Source: Limimaricola variabilis (GTDB taxonomy: Bacteria > Pseudomonadota > Alphaproteobacteria > Rhodobacterales > Rhodobacteraceae). From it: DNA of 64,000 nucleotides. The translations under genes and the position numbers were made by a program. Positions 1-6,620 of the stretch are shown here, piece after piece (within the stretch, counting starts at the first letter, position 1; every line of letters starts with the position of its first letter). The notes under the pieces are model-generated. The model searched no databases, had not been told where the DNA came from, and saw only the letters and a program-made list of their open reading frames with translations. The DNA lies in the NCBI RefSeq assembly GCF_014195545.1, contig NZ_JACIBX010000001.1, positions 144,463 through 208,462 on the forward strand, written 5' to 3'.

Positions 1-42
1 CCAGATGCCGCCGATCAGCAGACCGGTCAGGGGAAGGATCAT
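1..42 (-). CDS. Partial hypothetical membrane protein (N-terminus only)
   Basis: Only the first 14 codons lie in the window; the gene runs off the left edge. They read MILPLTGLLIGGIW, a hydrophobic start that looks like the beginning of a membrane segment. A GGAG Shine-Dalgarno sequence sits 8 bases upstream of the ATG on the minus strand, which is the main reason to believe the start. The gene is divergent from the dksA-like gene. No function can be assigned from so little sequence. Confidence 0.5.
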   Translation of the reverse strand, partial: MILPLTGLLIGGIW

Positions 43-404
43 CGGGGTCACTCCGCTTGCCGCGGCCCTGCCGGCCGCCCCGGCCCCCTAGCGCGACAGC
101 GGTCCCGCTGTCCAGAACCGGACCGCCCGGATCGCCGCGGCGCGGCGTCGCGGGCGCAGCGACGCCCCGTCATTCGCACCCTGCGGGAGAATCGTGATAG
201 GATCACATCAATCCCCGGGCGCAGGCCCGAGGGGCCCAAAACGCTTGTTTTCAAAGCTGACGCGTCAGTTGCCGCTACGACACGGCAGTGCAGAAACAGG
301 GGTGACAGGAGGTGACGCAGGGAGTAGGACGGCGGCATAAAAAGGGCAGGCCGGCCGCGGGGTGGATCTGGGGACCCGGCACAGGCCCTTCAACGGGAGC
401 ACAC
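43..404. other. Intergenic region between divergent genes
   Basis: This stretch of about 360 bases separates the partial left-edge gene from the dksA-like gene and should hold both promoters. No convincing coding frame is seen. It is very GC-rich in its left half and drops in GC around 190-300. It contains the perfect palindrome at 257-268 (separate entry) and an AGGAGGTGACG string near 307. That string looks like a ribosome-binding site but is not followed by a usable start at the right distance. Confidence 0.6.
257..268. promoter_or_regulatory. Perfect 12-bp palindrome upstream of the dksA-like gene
   Basis: CTGACGCGTCAG is a perfect dyad about 137 bases upstream of the ATG of the dksA-like gene. 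It lies in the locally AT-richer part of the gap, where a promoter is expected. It may be an operator for either divergent gene. No regulator is identified and the length is short enough that chance is possible. Confidence 0.3.
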
Positions 405-827
405 ATGAAAGCCGAGTCCTTCCTTTCCGACGACTACCGGCCCGCCGAAGACGAGCCGTTCATGAACGAGCGTCAGCTCGAATATTTCCGTCGCAAGCTG
501 TTGCACTGGAAAGCCGAGCTGCTCTCCGACAGCCGCGACACGATCGAGGGGATGAAGGACGCAACGCGCAACATTCCCGACATCGCCGACCGTGCCAGCG
601 AAGAGACCGACCGGGCGCTGGAACTGCGCACGCGCGATCGCCAGCGCAAGCTGGTGTCCAAAATCGACGCCGCGCTGCGGCGCATCGACGAGGGCGAATA
701 CGGCTATTGCGAGATCACTGGGGAGCCGATCTCGCTGCGCCGCCTCGATGCACGTCCGATCGCCACGATGAGCCTTGAGGCGCAGGAGCGTCACGAACGC
801 CGCGAGCGCGTGCACCGCGACGACTGA
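405..827 (+). CDS. dksA: DksA/TraR-family RNA polymerase-binding regulator with one cysteine
   Basis: 140-residue DksA-family protein. DksA proteins enter the RNA polymerase secondary channel and, with ppGpp, reset transcription during starvation. The N-terminal half is an alpha-helical coiled-coil region ending near an acidic tip. The C-terminal part has the family pattern EGEYGYCEITGEPI followed by RRLDARP. The usual four-cysteine zinc finger is reduced to one Cys, as in a DksA-like protein known from Rhodobacter. The ATG at 405 is chosen because GGGAG lies just upstream; the frame is open further left but has no good start. The next gene begins 6 bases after the stop, so the two are probably co-transcribed. 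Confidence 0.85.
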   Translation: MKAESFLSDDYRPAEDEPFMNERQLEYFRRKLLHWKAELLSDSRDTIEGMKDATRNIPDIADRASEETDRALELRTRDRQRKLVSKIDAALRRIDEGEYGYCEITGEPISLRRLDARPIATMSLEAQERHERRERVHRDD

Positions 828-833
828 CCTTCG

Positions 834-1997
834 ATGCCCGCGACGCCATTGCGTATTGCCGTCGCGGGTGCCGGCATCGGCGGCCTGAGCGCCGCCCTCT
901 GCCTGGCCCGGGCCGGGCACCACGTCTCGATCTTTGAACGCGCGCGCGCGCTGCGTGAGATCGGGGCCGGAATCCAGGTCACCCCCAATGGCGCCGCCGT
1001 GCTCGGACGGCTGGACCTCGGAGCCGCGCTCGACGCCGCCGCGATCCGGGCGCGCGCGGTTGTGCCGACCGACGGGCATGACGGCCGCGCCATCGCGCGC
1101 TTCGCGCTCGACCAAGGGCGCTTTCCCTATCGTTTCCTGCATCGCGCCGATCTCGTGGCGCTGCTGGCCCGCGCCGCGACCGAGGCCGGGGCCGCTCTCC
1201 GGACCGATCACACGGTCACCGGGGCCGATCCGGTCGTCGGGCGGCTTTCATTCGCCGAAGGGGCCGATGTCGCGGCGGATCTCGTCGTCGCGGCGGATGG
1301 GTTGCGCTCGGTGTTGCGCCATGCGCTCACCGAGGCGGCGGCGTCGTTCACCGGGCAGGTCGCCTGGCGCGCGGTGATCGAGGATGTCGCGGCATCGCCC
1401 GAGGCCCGGATCTGGATGCTGCCGGGGCGGCACGTCGTGACTTATCCGCTGCCCGGCGGGCGGCTCAACCTCGTGGCGGTGCGCGAACAGGGTGACTGGG
1501 CGCCAGAGGGCTGGGACCATGAGGACGACCCGGACATCCTTCGCGCGGCCTTCGCCGACGCGGCCCCCGAACTCGCGGAGATGCTGGCGCGGGTCACGCG
1601 GGTGCGCCGTTGGGGCCTGTTCCGTCACCCGGTGCCGAAGCGCTGGCACACGGATCGGCTGGTGCTTCTGGGCGACGCCGCGCATCCGACGCTGCCGTTC
1701 CTGGCGCAGGGGGCGAACCTCGCCATCGAGGATGGATGGGCGCTCGCCCGCGCGCTTGAGGGAGACGGCGATCTCGACAGCAAGCTGCGGCGCTATGCCG
1801 AACTCCGTGGGCCACGGGTGCGGCGCGCCATCGCGGCGGCGCAGGCCAATGCGCGCAATTATCACCTGTCGGGCGTGGCGCGCCGGGTCGCCCATGCCGG
1901 CCTCGGCGCCATCGGGCGGGTCGCGCCGGCGCGGTTCACCGCGCGGATGGCCTGGCTGTATGATCACGACATCACAAGCGAATGGCCCGCCACCTGA
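834..1997 (+). CDS. FAD-dependent monooxygenase (salicylate hydroxylase-like, class A)
   Basis: 387-residue flavoprotein of the class A aromatic hydroxylase group. These enzymes use NAD(P)H, FAD and O2 to hydroxylate aromatic or similar substrates in the cytoplasm. The Rossmann motif GAGIGG is at about residues 12-17, followed by an E at the end of strand 2 (FERA). The second FAD motif, GDAAHP, is at about 280 and is followed by QGANLAIEDGWALA. The start lies 6 bases after the dksA-like stop, so the pair looks like one transcript. The substrate cannot be read from the sequence: salicylate hydroxylase, 3-hydroxybenzoate 6-hydroxylase and zeaxanthin epoxidase-like proteins share these motifs. 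Confidence 0.8.
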   Translation: MPATPLRIAVAGAGIGGLSAALCLARAGHHVSIFERARALREIGAGIQVTPNGAAVLGRLDLGAALDAAAIRARAVVPTDGHDGRAIARFALDQGRFPYRFLHRADLVALLARAATEAGAALRTDHTVTGADPVVGRLSFAEGADVAADLVVAADGLRSVLRHALTEAAASFTGQVAWRAVIEDVAASPEARIWMLPGRHVVTYPLPGGRLNLVAVREQGDWAPEGWDHEDDPDILRAAFADAAPELAEMLARVTRVRRWGLFRHPVPKRWHTDRLVLLGDAAHPTLPFLAQGANLAIEDGWALARALEGDGDLDSKLRRYAELRGPRVRRAIAAAQANARNYHLSGVARRVAHAGLGAIGRVAPARFTARMAWLYDHDITSEWPAT

Positions 1998-2010
1998 AAG
2001 GTGACGGGCC
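1984..2010. terminator. Hairpin across the monooxygenase stop codon
   Basis: GGCCCGCCACCT pairs with AGGTGACGGGCC across a GAA loop, a 12-bp stem with one mismatch that includes the TGA stop codon. It sits between two convergent genes and could end transcription in either direction. There is no T-tract, so it may act by another mechanism. Confidence 0.45.
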
Positions 2011-2043
2011 GGGCTCTCCTGGAGTAGAGAGGCGGTCGCGCGA

Positions 2044-2385
2044 TCAGTTGGCGACGCGCAGTTCGCGGGTCGCGGTCACTTGGCCGTCGGCGTCGTAGAG
2101 AACGGCGAAGACGTTGTCGCGATAGGGGCGGTGCGTCAGCTGCACGCGGACGTCGGATTCCAGCCCGGGACGGACGTCTTCGCTGCCGAGCAGCACGCCG
2201 GTGGCGATGCTGGAGCCGTCGAGGATCTCGACCCAGCCGCCGGTTTCGCTGACGACGCGATCGAGATCGACATGGCCGGCGTTCTCGACGCTGAACTGGG
2301 CGCCGAGGTTGTCGGCGGAAGCGATCGCCGGGAGGGTGGCGGTCAGGGCGGTCGCGAGGGCGGCGGCGATGGTCAGGTTTTTCAT
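2044..2385 (-). CDS. Exported DUF7282-like protein
   Basis: 113-residue protein. It starts with a clear signal peptide (MKNLTIAAALATALTATLP, then AIASA as the probable cleavage region). The mature part, about 90 residues, reads as a small beta-rich domain with the pattern GGWVEILDG, then GVLLGSEDVRPG, then VFAVLYDADGQV. This resembles DUF7282, a domain best known from secreted proteins of haloarchaea and scattered bacteria; the match is from memory and not tested. The ATG at 2385 is chosen because the signal peptide begins there and AAGGCAAGAG lies just upstream; the frame continues further but without signal features. Function unknown; it probably acts in the periplasm. Confidence 0.7.
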   Translation of the reverse strand: MKNLTIAAALATALTATLPAIASADNLGAQFSVENAGHVDLDRVVSETGGWVEILDGSSIATGVLLGSEDVRPGLESDVRVQLTHRPYRDNVFAVLYDADGQVTATRELRVAN

Positions 2386-2758
2386 GTCTCTTGCCTTTCG
2401 GTGGTCCCCGGGGAGGAGGGGATGGGTGGGCGCCGGGGAGGGCGGCGCGGGTTGCAGAACTGGATATCGGAGACATCGCGGCGAATGGCCAACACGGCCT
2501 TGTCGCGGAATGTCGCAGAGGGGGAAGCTGTTACACGCGGCTACAAAACCATGAGCGGAAGGGGGAAATTTGGTCCCTTTCCATCGGTCGATCCGCTGCA
2601 AGCCCCTTCGGCGTCGGGTCTCCTTCATCCAGTGCTGAAGTTCACATAGGTGTCGCGACCGGTGAACTGAACAGTTCAGTATGTGCCGTTTTGCAGGGCG
2701 CTTTGTGCGGCGGATCTGCCGTCGGGGCAGGCGGGTGATGTGGCTTGCAGGCCCACGC
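2386..2758. other. Non-coding gap with a palindromic operator candidate
   Basis: About 370 bases between the DUF7282-like gene (reading left) and the xthA terminator. No frame here looks like a protein. The region is less GC-rich than its surroundings and must hold the promoter of the DUF7282-like gene. It also holds a 15-bp palindrome at 2666-2680 (separate entry) far from any regulator gene. Confidence 0.55.
2666..2680. promoter_or_regulatory. 15-bp palindrome resembling a TetR-type operator
   Basis: ACTGAACAGTTCAGT is a perfect odd dyad centred on A2673. CACATA (2643-2648) and TATGTG (2680-2685) form a second, outer inverted pair around it. The core is like operators seen in front of many TetR-regulated efflux genes in alphaproteobacteria. 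This is an inference from memory. No tetR or pump gene is next to it in this window. Confidence 0.4.
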
Positions 2759-2798
2759 GAAAACGGGCGCGGCACCCATCGGCGCCGCGCCCGTTTTC
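2759..2798 (-). terminator. Rho-independent terminator of xthA
   Basis: A perfect 15-bp stem (GAAAACGGGCGCGGC with its complement) and a 10-base loop start 17 bases after the xthA stop. Read on the minus strand, the stem ends in a short T-run. It also separates xthA from the long gap to the left. Confidence 0.85.
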
Positions 2799-2814
2799 AG
2801 AGATCGCTCTTGGC

Positions 2815-3597
2815 TCAGGCGTCTAGGTCGATCCAGACCGGCACGTGGTCGGACGGCTTCTCGCGGCCGCGCACCTCGCGTTCGATCCAGGCGTCGTTGA
2901 GCAGATCGGCGGCCTGCGGGGCGAGCAGCAGGTGGTCGATGCGGATGCCGTTGTTCCGCTCCCACGAGCTGGCCTGATAGTCCCAGAAGGAGTAGTGGCC
3001 CGGCCCGCGCACCCGGGCGCGGAACGCGTCGGTGAAGCCCAGCGTCTCGATCCGGCGGAAGGCAGCGCGGGTCTCGGGCCGGAACAGCGCGTCCTCGATC
3101 CAGGCCTCGGGCCGGGCGGCGTCCTCGGGCTGCGGGATCACGTTCCAGTCGCCCGCGAGCAGTGCCGGCGCCTCGAGCTCCAGCAGCGCCTGCGCCCGCG
3201 CCCGCAGCCGCTCCATCCAGGCCAGCTTGTAGTCGTATTTCGGGCCGGGGGCGGGGTTGCCGTTCGGCAGGTAGAGGCAGCCCACCCGCACCGGCCGGGT
3301 CTCGCCGATCACGGTCGCCTCGATATAGCGGGCCTGCTCGTCGCTGTCGTCGCCGGGCAGGCCGCGCATCACGTCCTCGAGCGGCAGGCGCGACAGGATC
3401 GCGACGCCGTTGAAGCCCTTCTGGCCATGGGTCTCGACCGTGTAGCCCATGTCCTCGAAATGCTCGCGCGGGAAGCCTTCGTCGACCGACTTGATCTCCT
3501 GCAGCAGCGCCACGTCGGGGCGGCTTTCGGCCAGCCATTCCGACAGGGCGCCGATCCGCGCCTTCACGCCGTTGATGTTGAAGGTGGCGAGTTTCAT
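2815..3597 (-). CDS. xthA: Exodeoxyribonuclease III
   Basis: 260-residue AP endonuclease/exonuclease III of the endonuclease-exonuclease-phosphatase fold. It cuts DNA 5' of abasic sites in base excision repair. The visible motifs are FNINGVKAR at the N-terminus, LLQEIK with the metal-binding Glu34, LAGDWNV with the active-site Asp and Asn, and SDHVPVWIDL at the C-terminus with the catalytic His. Length is normal for bacterial XthA. The ATG is preceded by AAGGAGG at good spacing. It lies 61 bases downstream of the penicillin-binding protein gene on the same strand, with a hairpin between them, and has its own strong terminator. Confidence 0.95.
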   Translation of the reverse strand: MKLATFNINGVKARIGALSEWLAESRPDVALLQEIKSVDEGFPREHFEDMGYTVETHGQKGFNGVAILSRLPLEDVMRGLPGDDSDEQARYIEATVIGETRPVRVGCLYLPNGNPAPGPKYDYKLAWMERLRARAQALLELEAPALLAGDWNVIPQPEDAARPEAWIEDALFRPETRAAFRRIETLGFTDAFRARVRGPGHYSFWDYQASSWERNNGIRIDHLLLAPQAADLLNDAWIEREVRGREKPSDHVPVWIDLDA

Positions 3598-3621
3598 GCG
3601 GGCCTCCTTGGCGCGGGTGTG

Positions 3622-3645
3622 CCGCAGGCTTGTAACAGCCTGCGG
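3622..3645 (-). terminator. Hairpin between the penicillin-binding protein gene and xthA
   Basis: CCGCAGGCT and AGCCTGCGG form a perfect 9-bp stem with a 6-base loop, 13 bases after the upstream stop codon. No T-tract follows, so read-through into xthA is likely. It may be an attenuator or an mRNA-end stabiliser. Confidence 0.5.
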
Positions 3646-3658
3646 CGGACCCACAAGC

Positions 3659-6094
3659 CTAGCGGGTGCACAGCTTGCGCGGGCCGGAATAGGGCTGGAA
3701 GGTGCAGTCCGAGGCGCGGAAGGAGCGATAGGCGCGCGAACAGGCGCGCACGTCGCATTGCGGCTGGGCCGCGGCGTTGTTGCGCAGCCGGTTGGCATTG
3801 GTGCTGACCACCTCGGTGCCGCGGCGCACCCGGACCGGCGTCTGGCTCTCGGCCGAGGGCGCCCGCGCCGCGCCGGCACCGCCGGCCGCGAGCACGACCT
3901 CGCGCCAGATCTCGGCCGGAAGGCTGCCGCCGGTGACCGCGTCCATCGGCGAGTTGTCGTCATTGCCGATCCAGACGCCCACCACCAGCTTGTCGGTGAA
4001 GCCAATGAACCAGGCGTCGCGGCTGTTCTGGCTGGTGCCGGTCTTGCCGGCAGCGAAACCCGGGATCTGCGCCCGCTTGCCCGTGCCGTCGGTGACCACG
4101 GCCCGCAGCATCGACAGCATCGGCTCGCGGGTGCGGTTCAGCTCGACCGCGTTGGGATCGGCGCCCGAGACCGACAGCGCCACGCCGGTCTCGCCGAGCT
4201 TGAGGCTGGCGATGCCGGTGGCCTTGATCGGCGCGCGGCCCGCGAGGATCGCGGCATAGGCTTCGGTCATGTCCAGCAGCGACACCTCGGAGGTGCCGAG
4301 CGCGAGGCTGGGGGTCTGGGTCAGCTTGCCCTCGATGCCGAGCTGGCGCGCCACCTCGATCACCTGGTCGATGCCGACCTCCTGCGCGAGCCGCACCGTG
4401 GCGGCGTTGAGCGAGCGCGCGAAGGCCTCGCGCAGCGTCACCACCCCGGCATACTGGCCGTTGAAGTTCTCGGGCTTGTAGCCGTTGATGTCGATCGGCT
4501 CGTCGGGCAGGCGGGTGTCGGGATCGGCGCCCATCACCAGCGCGGCGAGGAAGACCGGCAGCTTGAAGGTCGAGCCGGGCTGCCGCAGCGCGTCGGTGGC
4601 GCGGTTGAACTGGCTCTCGCCGTAATCGACGCCGCCGACCATGGCGCGCACGCGGCCGTCGGGGGTCATCGCGACGATGGCGCCCTGGCTCGCGCCGGCC
4701 TGCGCGCCGGGACCGGCGAGCGCGTCGCGCAGGATCTTCTCGGCCTTGGCCTGCAGCTCCATGTCGAGCGTCGCGGTCACGGTGAGCGGGCCGTCGACGG
4801 CGCCCGACAGCTCCTGCGCCTCGCCCAGCACCCAGTCCGCGAAGTAGCTGCCCGCGCGGGCGGGCGGCGGCGACGGCTCGAGCGCGGCCATCTCGCCGCG
4901 CGCGGCCTCGAAGGCGGCCTCGTCGATGCGGCCGAGATCGCGCATCACCGACAGCACCACCAGCCCGCGCTCGCGGGCGCGCTCCAGATTGGCTTCGGGG
5001 TTGATCACCGATGGCGCCCGGATCGTTGCGGCGAGGATCGCGCTCTCGGCGAGGCTCAGCTCCTGCACCGGCTTGTCGAAATAGAGCTGGGCGGCGGCAG
5101 GCATGCCCCATGCGCCCGAGCCGAGATAGGTGGAGTTCAGGTAGAGCTCCATGATCCGGTCCTTGCCGAGCTGACGCTCGAGGCCCAGCGCGAGGACCAT
5201 CTCCTGCAGCTTGCGTTTGTAGGTCCGGTCGGGGTCGAGATAGAGCACCTTCACCAGCTGCTGGGTGATGGTCGAGCCGCCCTCGACCACGCCGCCGGAG
5301 GAGAAGTTGCGCCACATCGCGCGGCCGATGCCTTCGATGTCGACGCCTGGGTGGTCCCAGAAGCGCCGGTCCTCGATCGCCGAGACCGCCTGGGCCAGAT
5401 GGTCGGGCATCTCGTCGAGTGGGACGTAGCCCGCACGGTAGGCGCCACGGGTGAACAGCGTGTCGCCCGCCTCGTCCTGCACGGTGAGCGTCGGCTCTTC
5501 GAGCGGCGGCAGCATGTCGGCCAGCGGCAGGTCGCGCACCGCCCAGATGAGGATGCCGCCGATCATCACGGCGCCGAGCAGCACCAGGAAGGCCAGACCG
5601 AACACGGTGCGCCAGATCCAGCGCGTGGCGCGGACCGTGGCGGCCGGGCGCAGCTTGCGCTCTTCGAGCCGGGCCCGGCGGCGGGCGGAGGCGTCGCGCC
5701 AACCCTGCGCCGCGCGGGCGGTGAGCGAGGGGCGCGGGGCGCCGGCCTCGGTCGGGGCCGTGGTCGCGGCATCGGGATCGGCGGTGGTGTCAGAACTGCT
5801 TTGCTGCGCCGCGCGCAGCCGCTGCGCGGTGGTCACGGCCCCGGCGCCGGCACGGGCCGACACCTCGCGCAGGGCCCGGCCGCCGCGGTCGAGGCCGCTG
5901 GCCCCGGCTCGGCCCATCGCCCGTCCGCCACGGCCCATCGCCCGCATCAGGGCGGCCCAGAAGGCGCGCGCGGCCTCGCCCAGATCACCGCCCTGCGGCG
6001 GTTCGGCGGGTCGGTCCGACGGCGGGGTGATCGGCTCCGACGCCGCCCCCTCGGGTTGATGAACGGAGGCGTCGGGCGTCTTGTCGTCGGTCAT
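3659..6094 (-). CDS. Class A penicillin-binding protein (bifunctional transglycosylase/transpeptidase)
   Basis: 811 residues. A charged cytoplasmic N-terminus of about 155 residues, rich in Ala, Arg and Gly, precedes one membrane helix (about 156-185). The GT51 glycosyltransferase domain follows, with EDRRFWDHPG (catalytic Glu near 241) and STITQQLVK. The transpeptidase domain has the active-site SxxK in PGSTFK (about 506), SLN as the SxN motif, and KTGTSQ (about 681). Together these polymerise and cross-link peptidoglycan at the inner membrane. The last 30 residues carry a Cys-rich motif (CSRAYRSFRASDC, then CTR) like the BA14K/lectin-like motif, an unusual tail. The PBP1A subclass is likely but the exact paralogue name is uncertain. 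Confidence 0.93.
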   Translation of the reverse strand: MTDDKTPDASVHQPEGAASEPITPPSDRPAEPPQGGDLGEAARAFWAALMRAMGRGGRAMGRAGASGLDRGGRALREVSARAGAGAVTTAQRLRAAQQSSSDTTADPDAATTAPTEAGAPRPSLTARAAQGWRDASARRRARLEERKLRPAATVRATRWIWRTVFGLAFLVLLGAVMIGGILIWAVRDLPLADMLPPLEEPTLTVQDEAGDTLFTRGAYRAGYVPLDEMPDHLAQAVSAIEDRRFWDHPGVDIEGIGRAMWRNFSSGGVVEGGSTITQQLVKVLYLDPDRTYKRKLQEMVLALGLERQLGKDRIMELYLNSTYLGSGAWGMPAAAQLYFDKPVQELSLAESAILAATIRAPSVINPEANLERARERGLVVLSVMRDLGRIDEAAFEAARGEMAALEPSPPPARAGSYFADWVLGEAQELSGAVDGPLTVTATLDMELQAKAEKILRDALAGPGAQAGASQGAIVAMTPDGRVRAMVGGVDYGESQFNRATDALRQPGSTFKLPVFLAALVMGADPDTRLPDEPIDINGYKPENFNGQYAGVVTLREAFARSLNAATVRLAQEVGIDQVIEVARQLGIEGKLTQTPSLALGTSEVSLLDMTEAYAAILAGRAPIKATGIASLKLGETGVALSVSGADPNAVELNRTREPMLSMLRAVVTDGTGKRAQIPGFAAGKTGTSQNSRDAWFIGFTDKLVVGVWIGNDDNSPMDAVTGGSLPAEIWREVVLAAGGAGAARAPSAESQTPVRVRRGTEVVSTNANRLRNNAAAQPQCDVRACSRAYRSFRASDCTFQPYSGPRKLCTR

Positions 6095-6106
6095 CTGCGT
6101 GAAATT

Positions 6107-6125
6107 CCGGTATTATCGGTACCGG
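6107..6125. promoter_or_regulatory. Inverted repeat at the predicted transcription start of the penicillin-binding protein gene
   Basis: CCGGTA and TACCGG form a perfect 6-bp inverted repeat with a 7-base centre. It covers the predicted +1 site of the promoter at 6126-6153, a position where a bound repressor would block transcription. No regulator is known for it. Confidence 0.35.
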
Positions 6126-6153
6126 AGGGTAGCCGGGCCGGGCGGCCCGTCAA
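6126..6153 (-). promoter_or_regulatory. Sigma-70-type promoter for the penicillin-binding protein gene
   Basis: On the minus strand, TTGACG (-35) and TACCCT (-10) are 16 bases apart. They lie in the 71-base gap between erpA and the penicillin-binding protein gene. The predicted start is about 25 bases before the ATG. Confidence 0.45.
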
Positions 6154-6165
6154 GCGCGCCCGCGC

Positions 6166-6492
6166 TCAGATCGAGAAGCTGGTGCCGCAGCCGCAGGAAC
6201 TGCTGGCGTTCGGGTTCTCGATCACGAAGCGCGCACCGATCAGCTCGTCGGCGAAATCGATCGTGGCGTCGGCCAGAAAGGGCAGGGAGACGCTGTCGAC
6301 CACGACTTTCTCGCCCGATCCCTCGAGCACCAGATCGTCATCCTTGGGCTCGTCGAGCGCGATCTCGTACTGGAAACCCGAGCAGCCGCCGCCTTCGACC
6401 GCGACGCGCAGCGCCTTGCCTTGGGCATGGGCGCCGATCTCGGCCAGGCGCTCCCAGGCGCGTGGGGTGACCTTGGGGGGCAGCGTCAGCAT
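6166..6492 (-). CDS. erpA: A-type iron-sulfur cluster insertion protein
   Basis: 108-residue HesB/IscA/ErpA-type carrier. It receives an Fe-S cluster and hands it to target enzymes in the cytoplasm. The three conserved cysteines are visible: one in GGGCSGFQY and two in SSCGCGTSF near the C-terminus. The N-terminus LPPKVTPRAWERL and the body SLPFLADATIDFADE are typical. The name ErpA rather than IscA is chosen because no isc/suf genes are adjacent, which fits a stand-alone gene. It is divergent from dgt, and a perfect 19-bp palindrome lies in their shared promoter region. Confidence 0.88.
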   Translation of the reverse strand: MLTLPPKVTPRAWERLAEIGAHAQGKALRVAVEGGGCSGFQYEIALDEPKDDDLVLEGSGEKVVVDSVSLPFLADATIDFADELIGARFVIENPNASSSCGCGTSFSI

Positions 6493-6537
6493 GGCGGAAC
6501 CTATCCGTGGGCAGCGTCATTGGGCCGGTCCGATCTT

Positions 6538-6556
6538 GGAAAACGCGGCGTTTTCC
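6538..6556. promoter_or_regulatory. Perfect 19-bp palindrome between erpA and dgt
   Basis: GGAAAACGC and GCGTTTTCC flank a single central G at 6547. The site is 46 bases upstream of the erpA ATG and 65 bases upstream of the chosen dgt ATG, so it could control either or both. It could be an operator for an iron- or redox-sensing regulator, given erpA, but no family is identified. Confidence 0.45.
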
Positions 6557-6620
6557 CTGTCCGGGCGGCATCATGCCCCATATAGGTAAGGTGAATAGTG
6601 ACGACAAGCTGGCGGTGCAC

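Noticed and set aside
312-404. A 31-codon N-terminal extension of the dksA-like gene from GTG at 312
   Set aside because: The extension is Gly/Arg/Pro-rich and unlike the family. The ATG at 405 has a proper ribosome site.
3449-6589. A 1,046-codon open frame on the plus strand opposite the penicillin-binding protein gene
   Set aside because: It is a shadow of a GC-rich gene: the translation is low in complexity and rich in Arg, Ala, Gly and His, with no domain. The minus-strand frame has full catalytic motifs.
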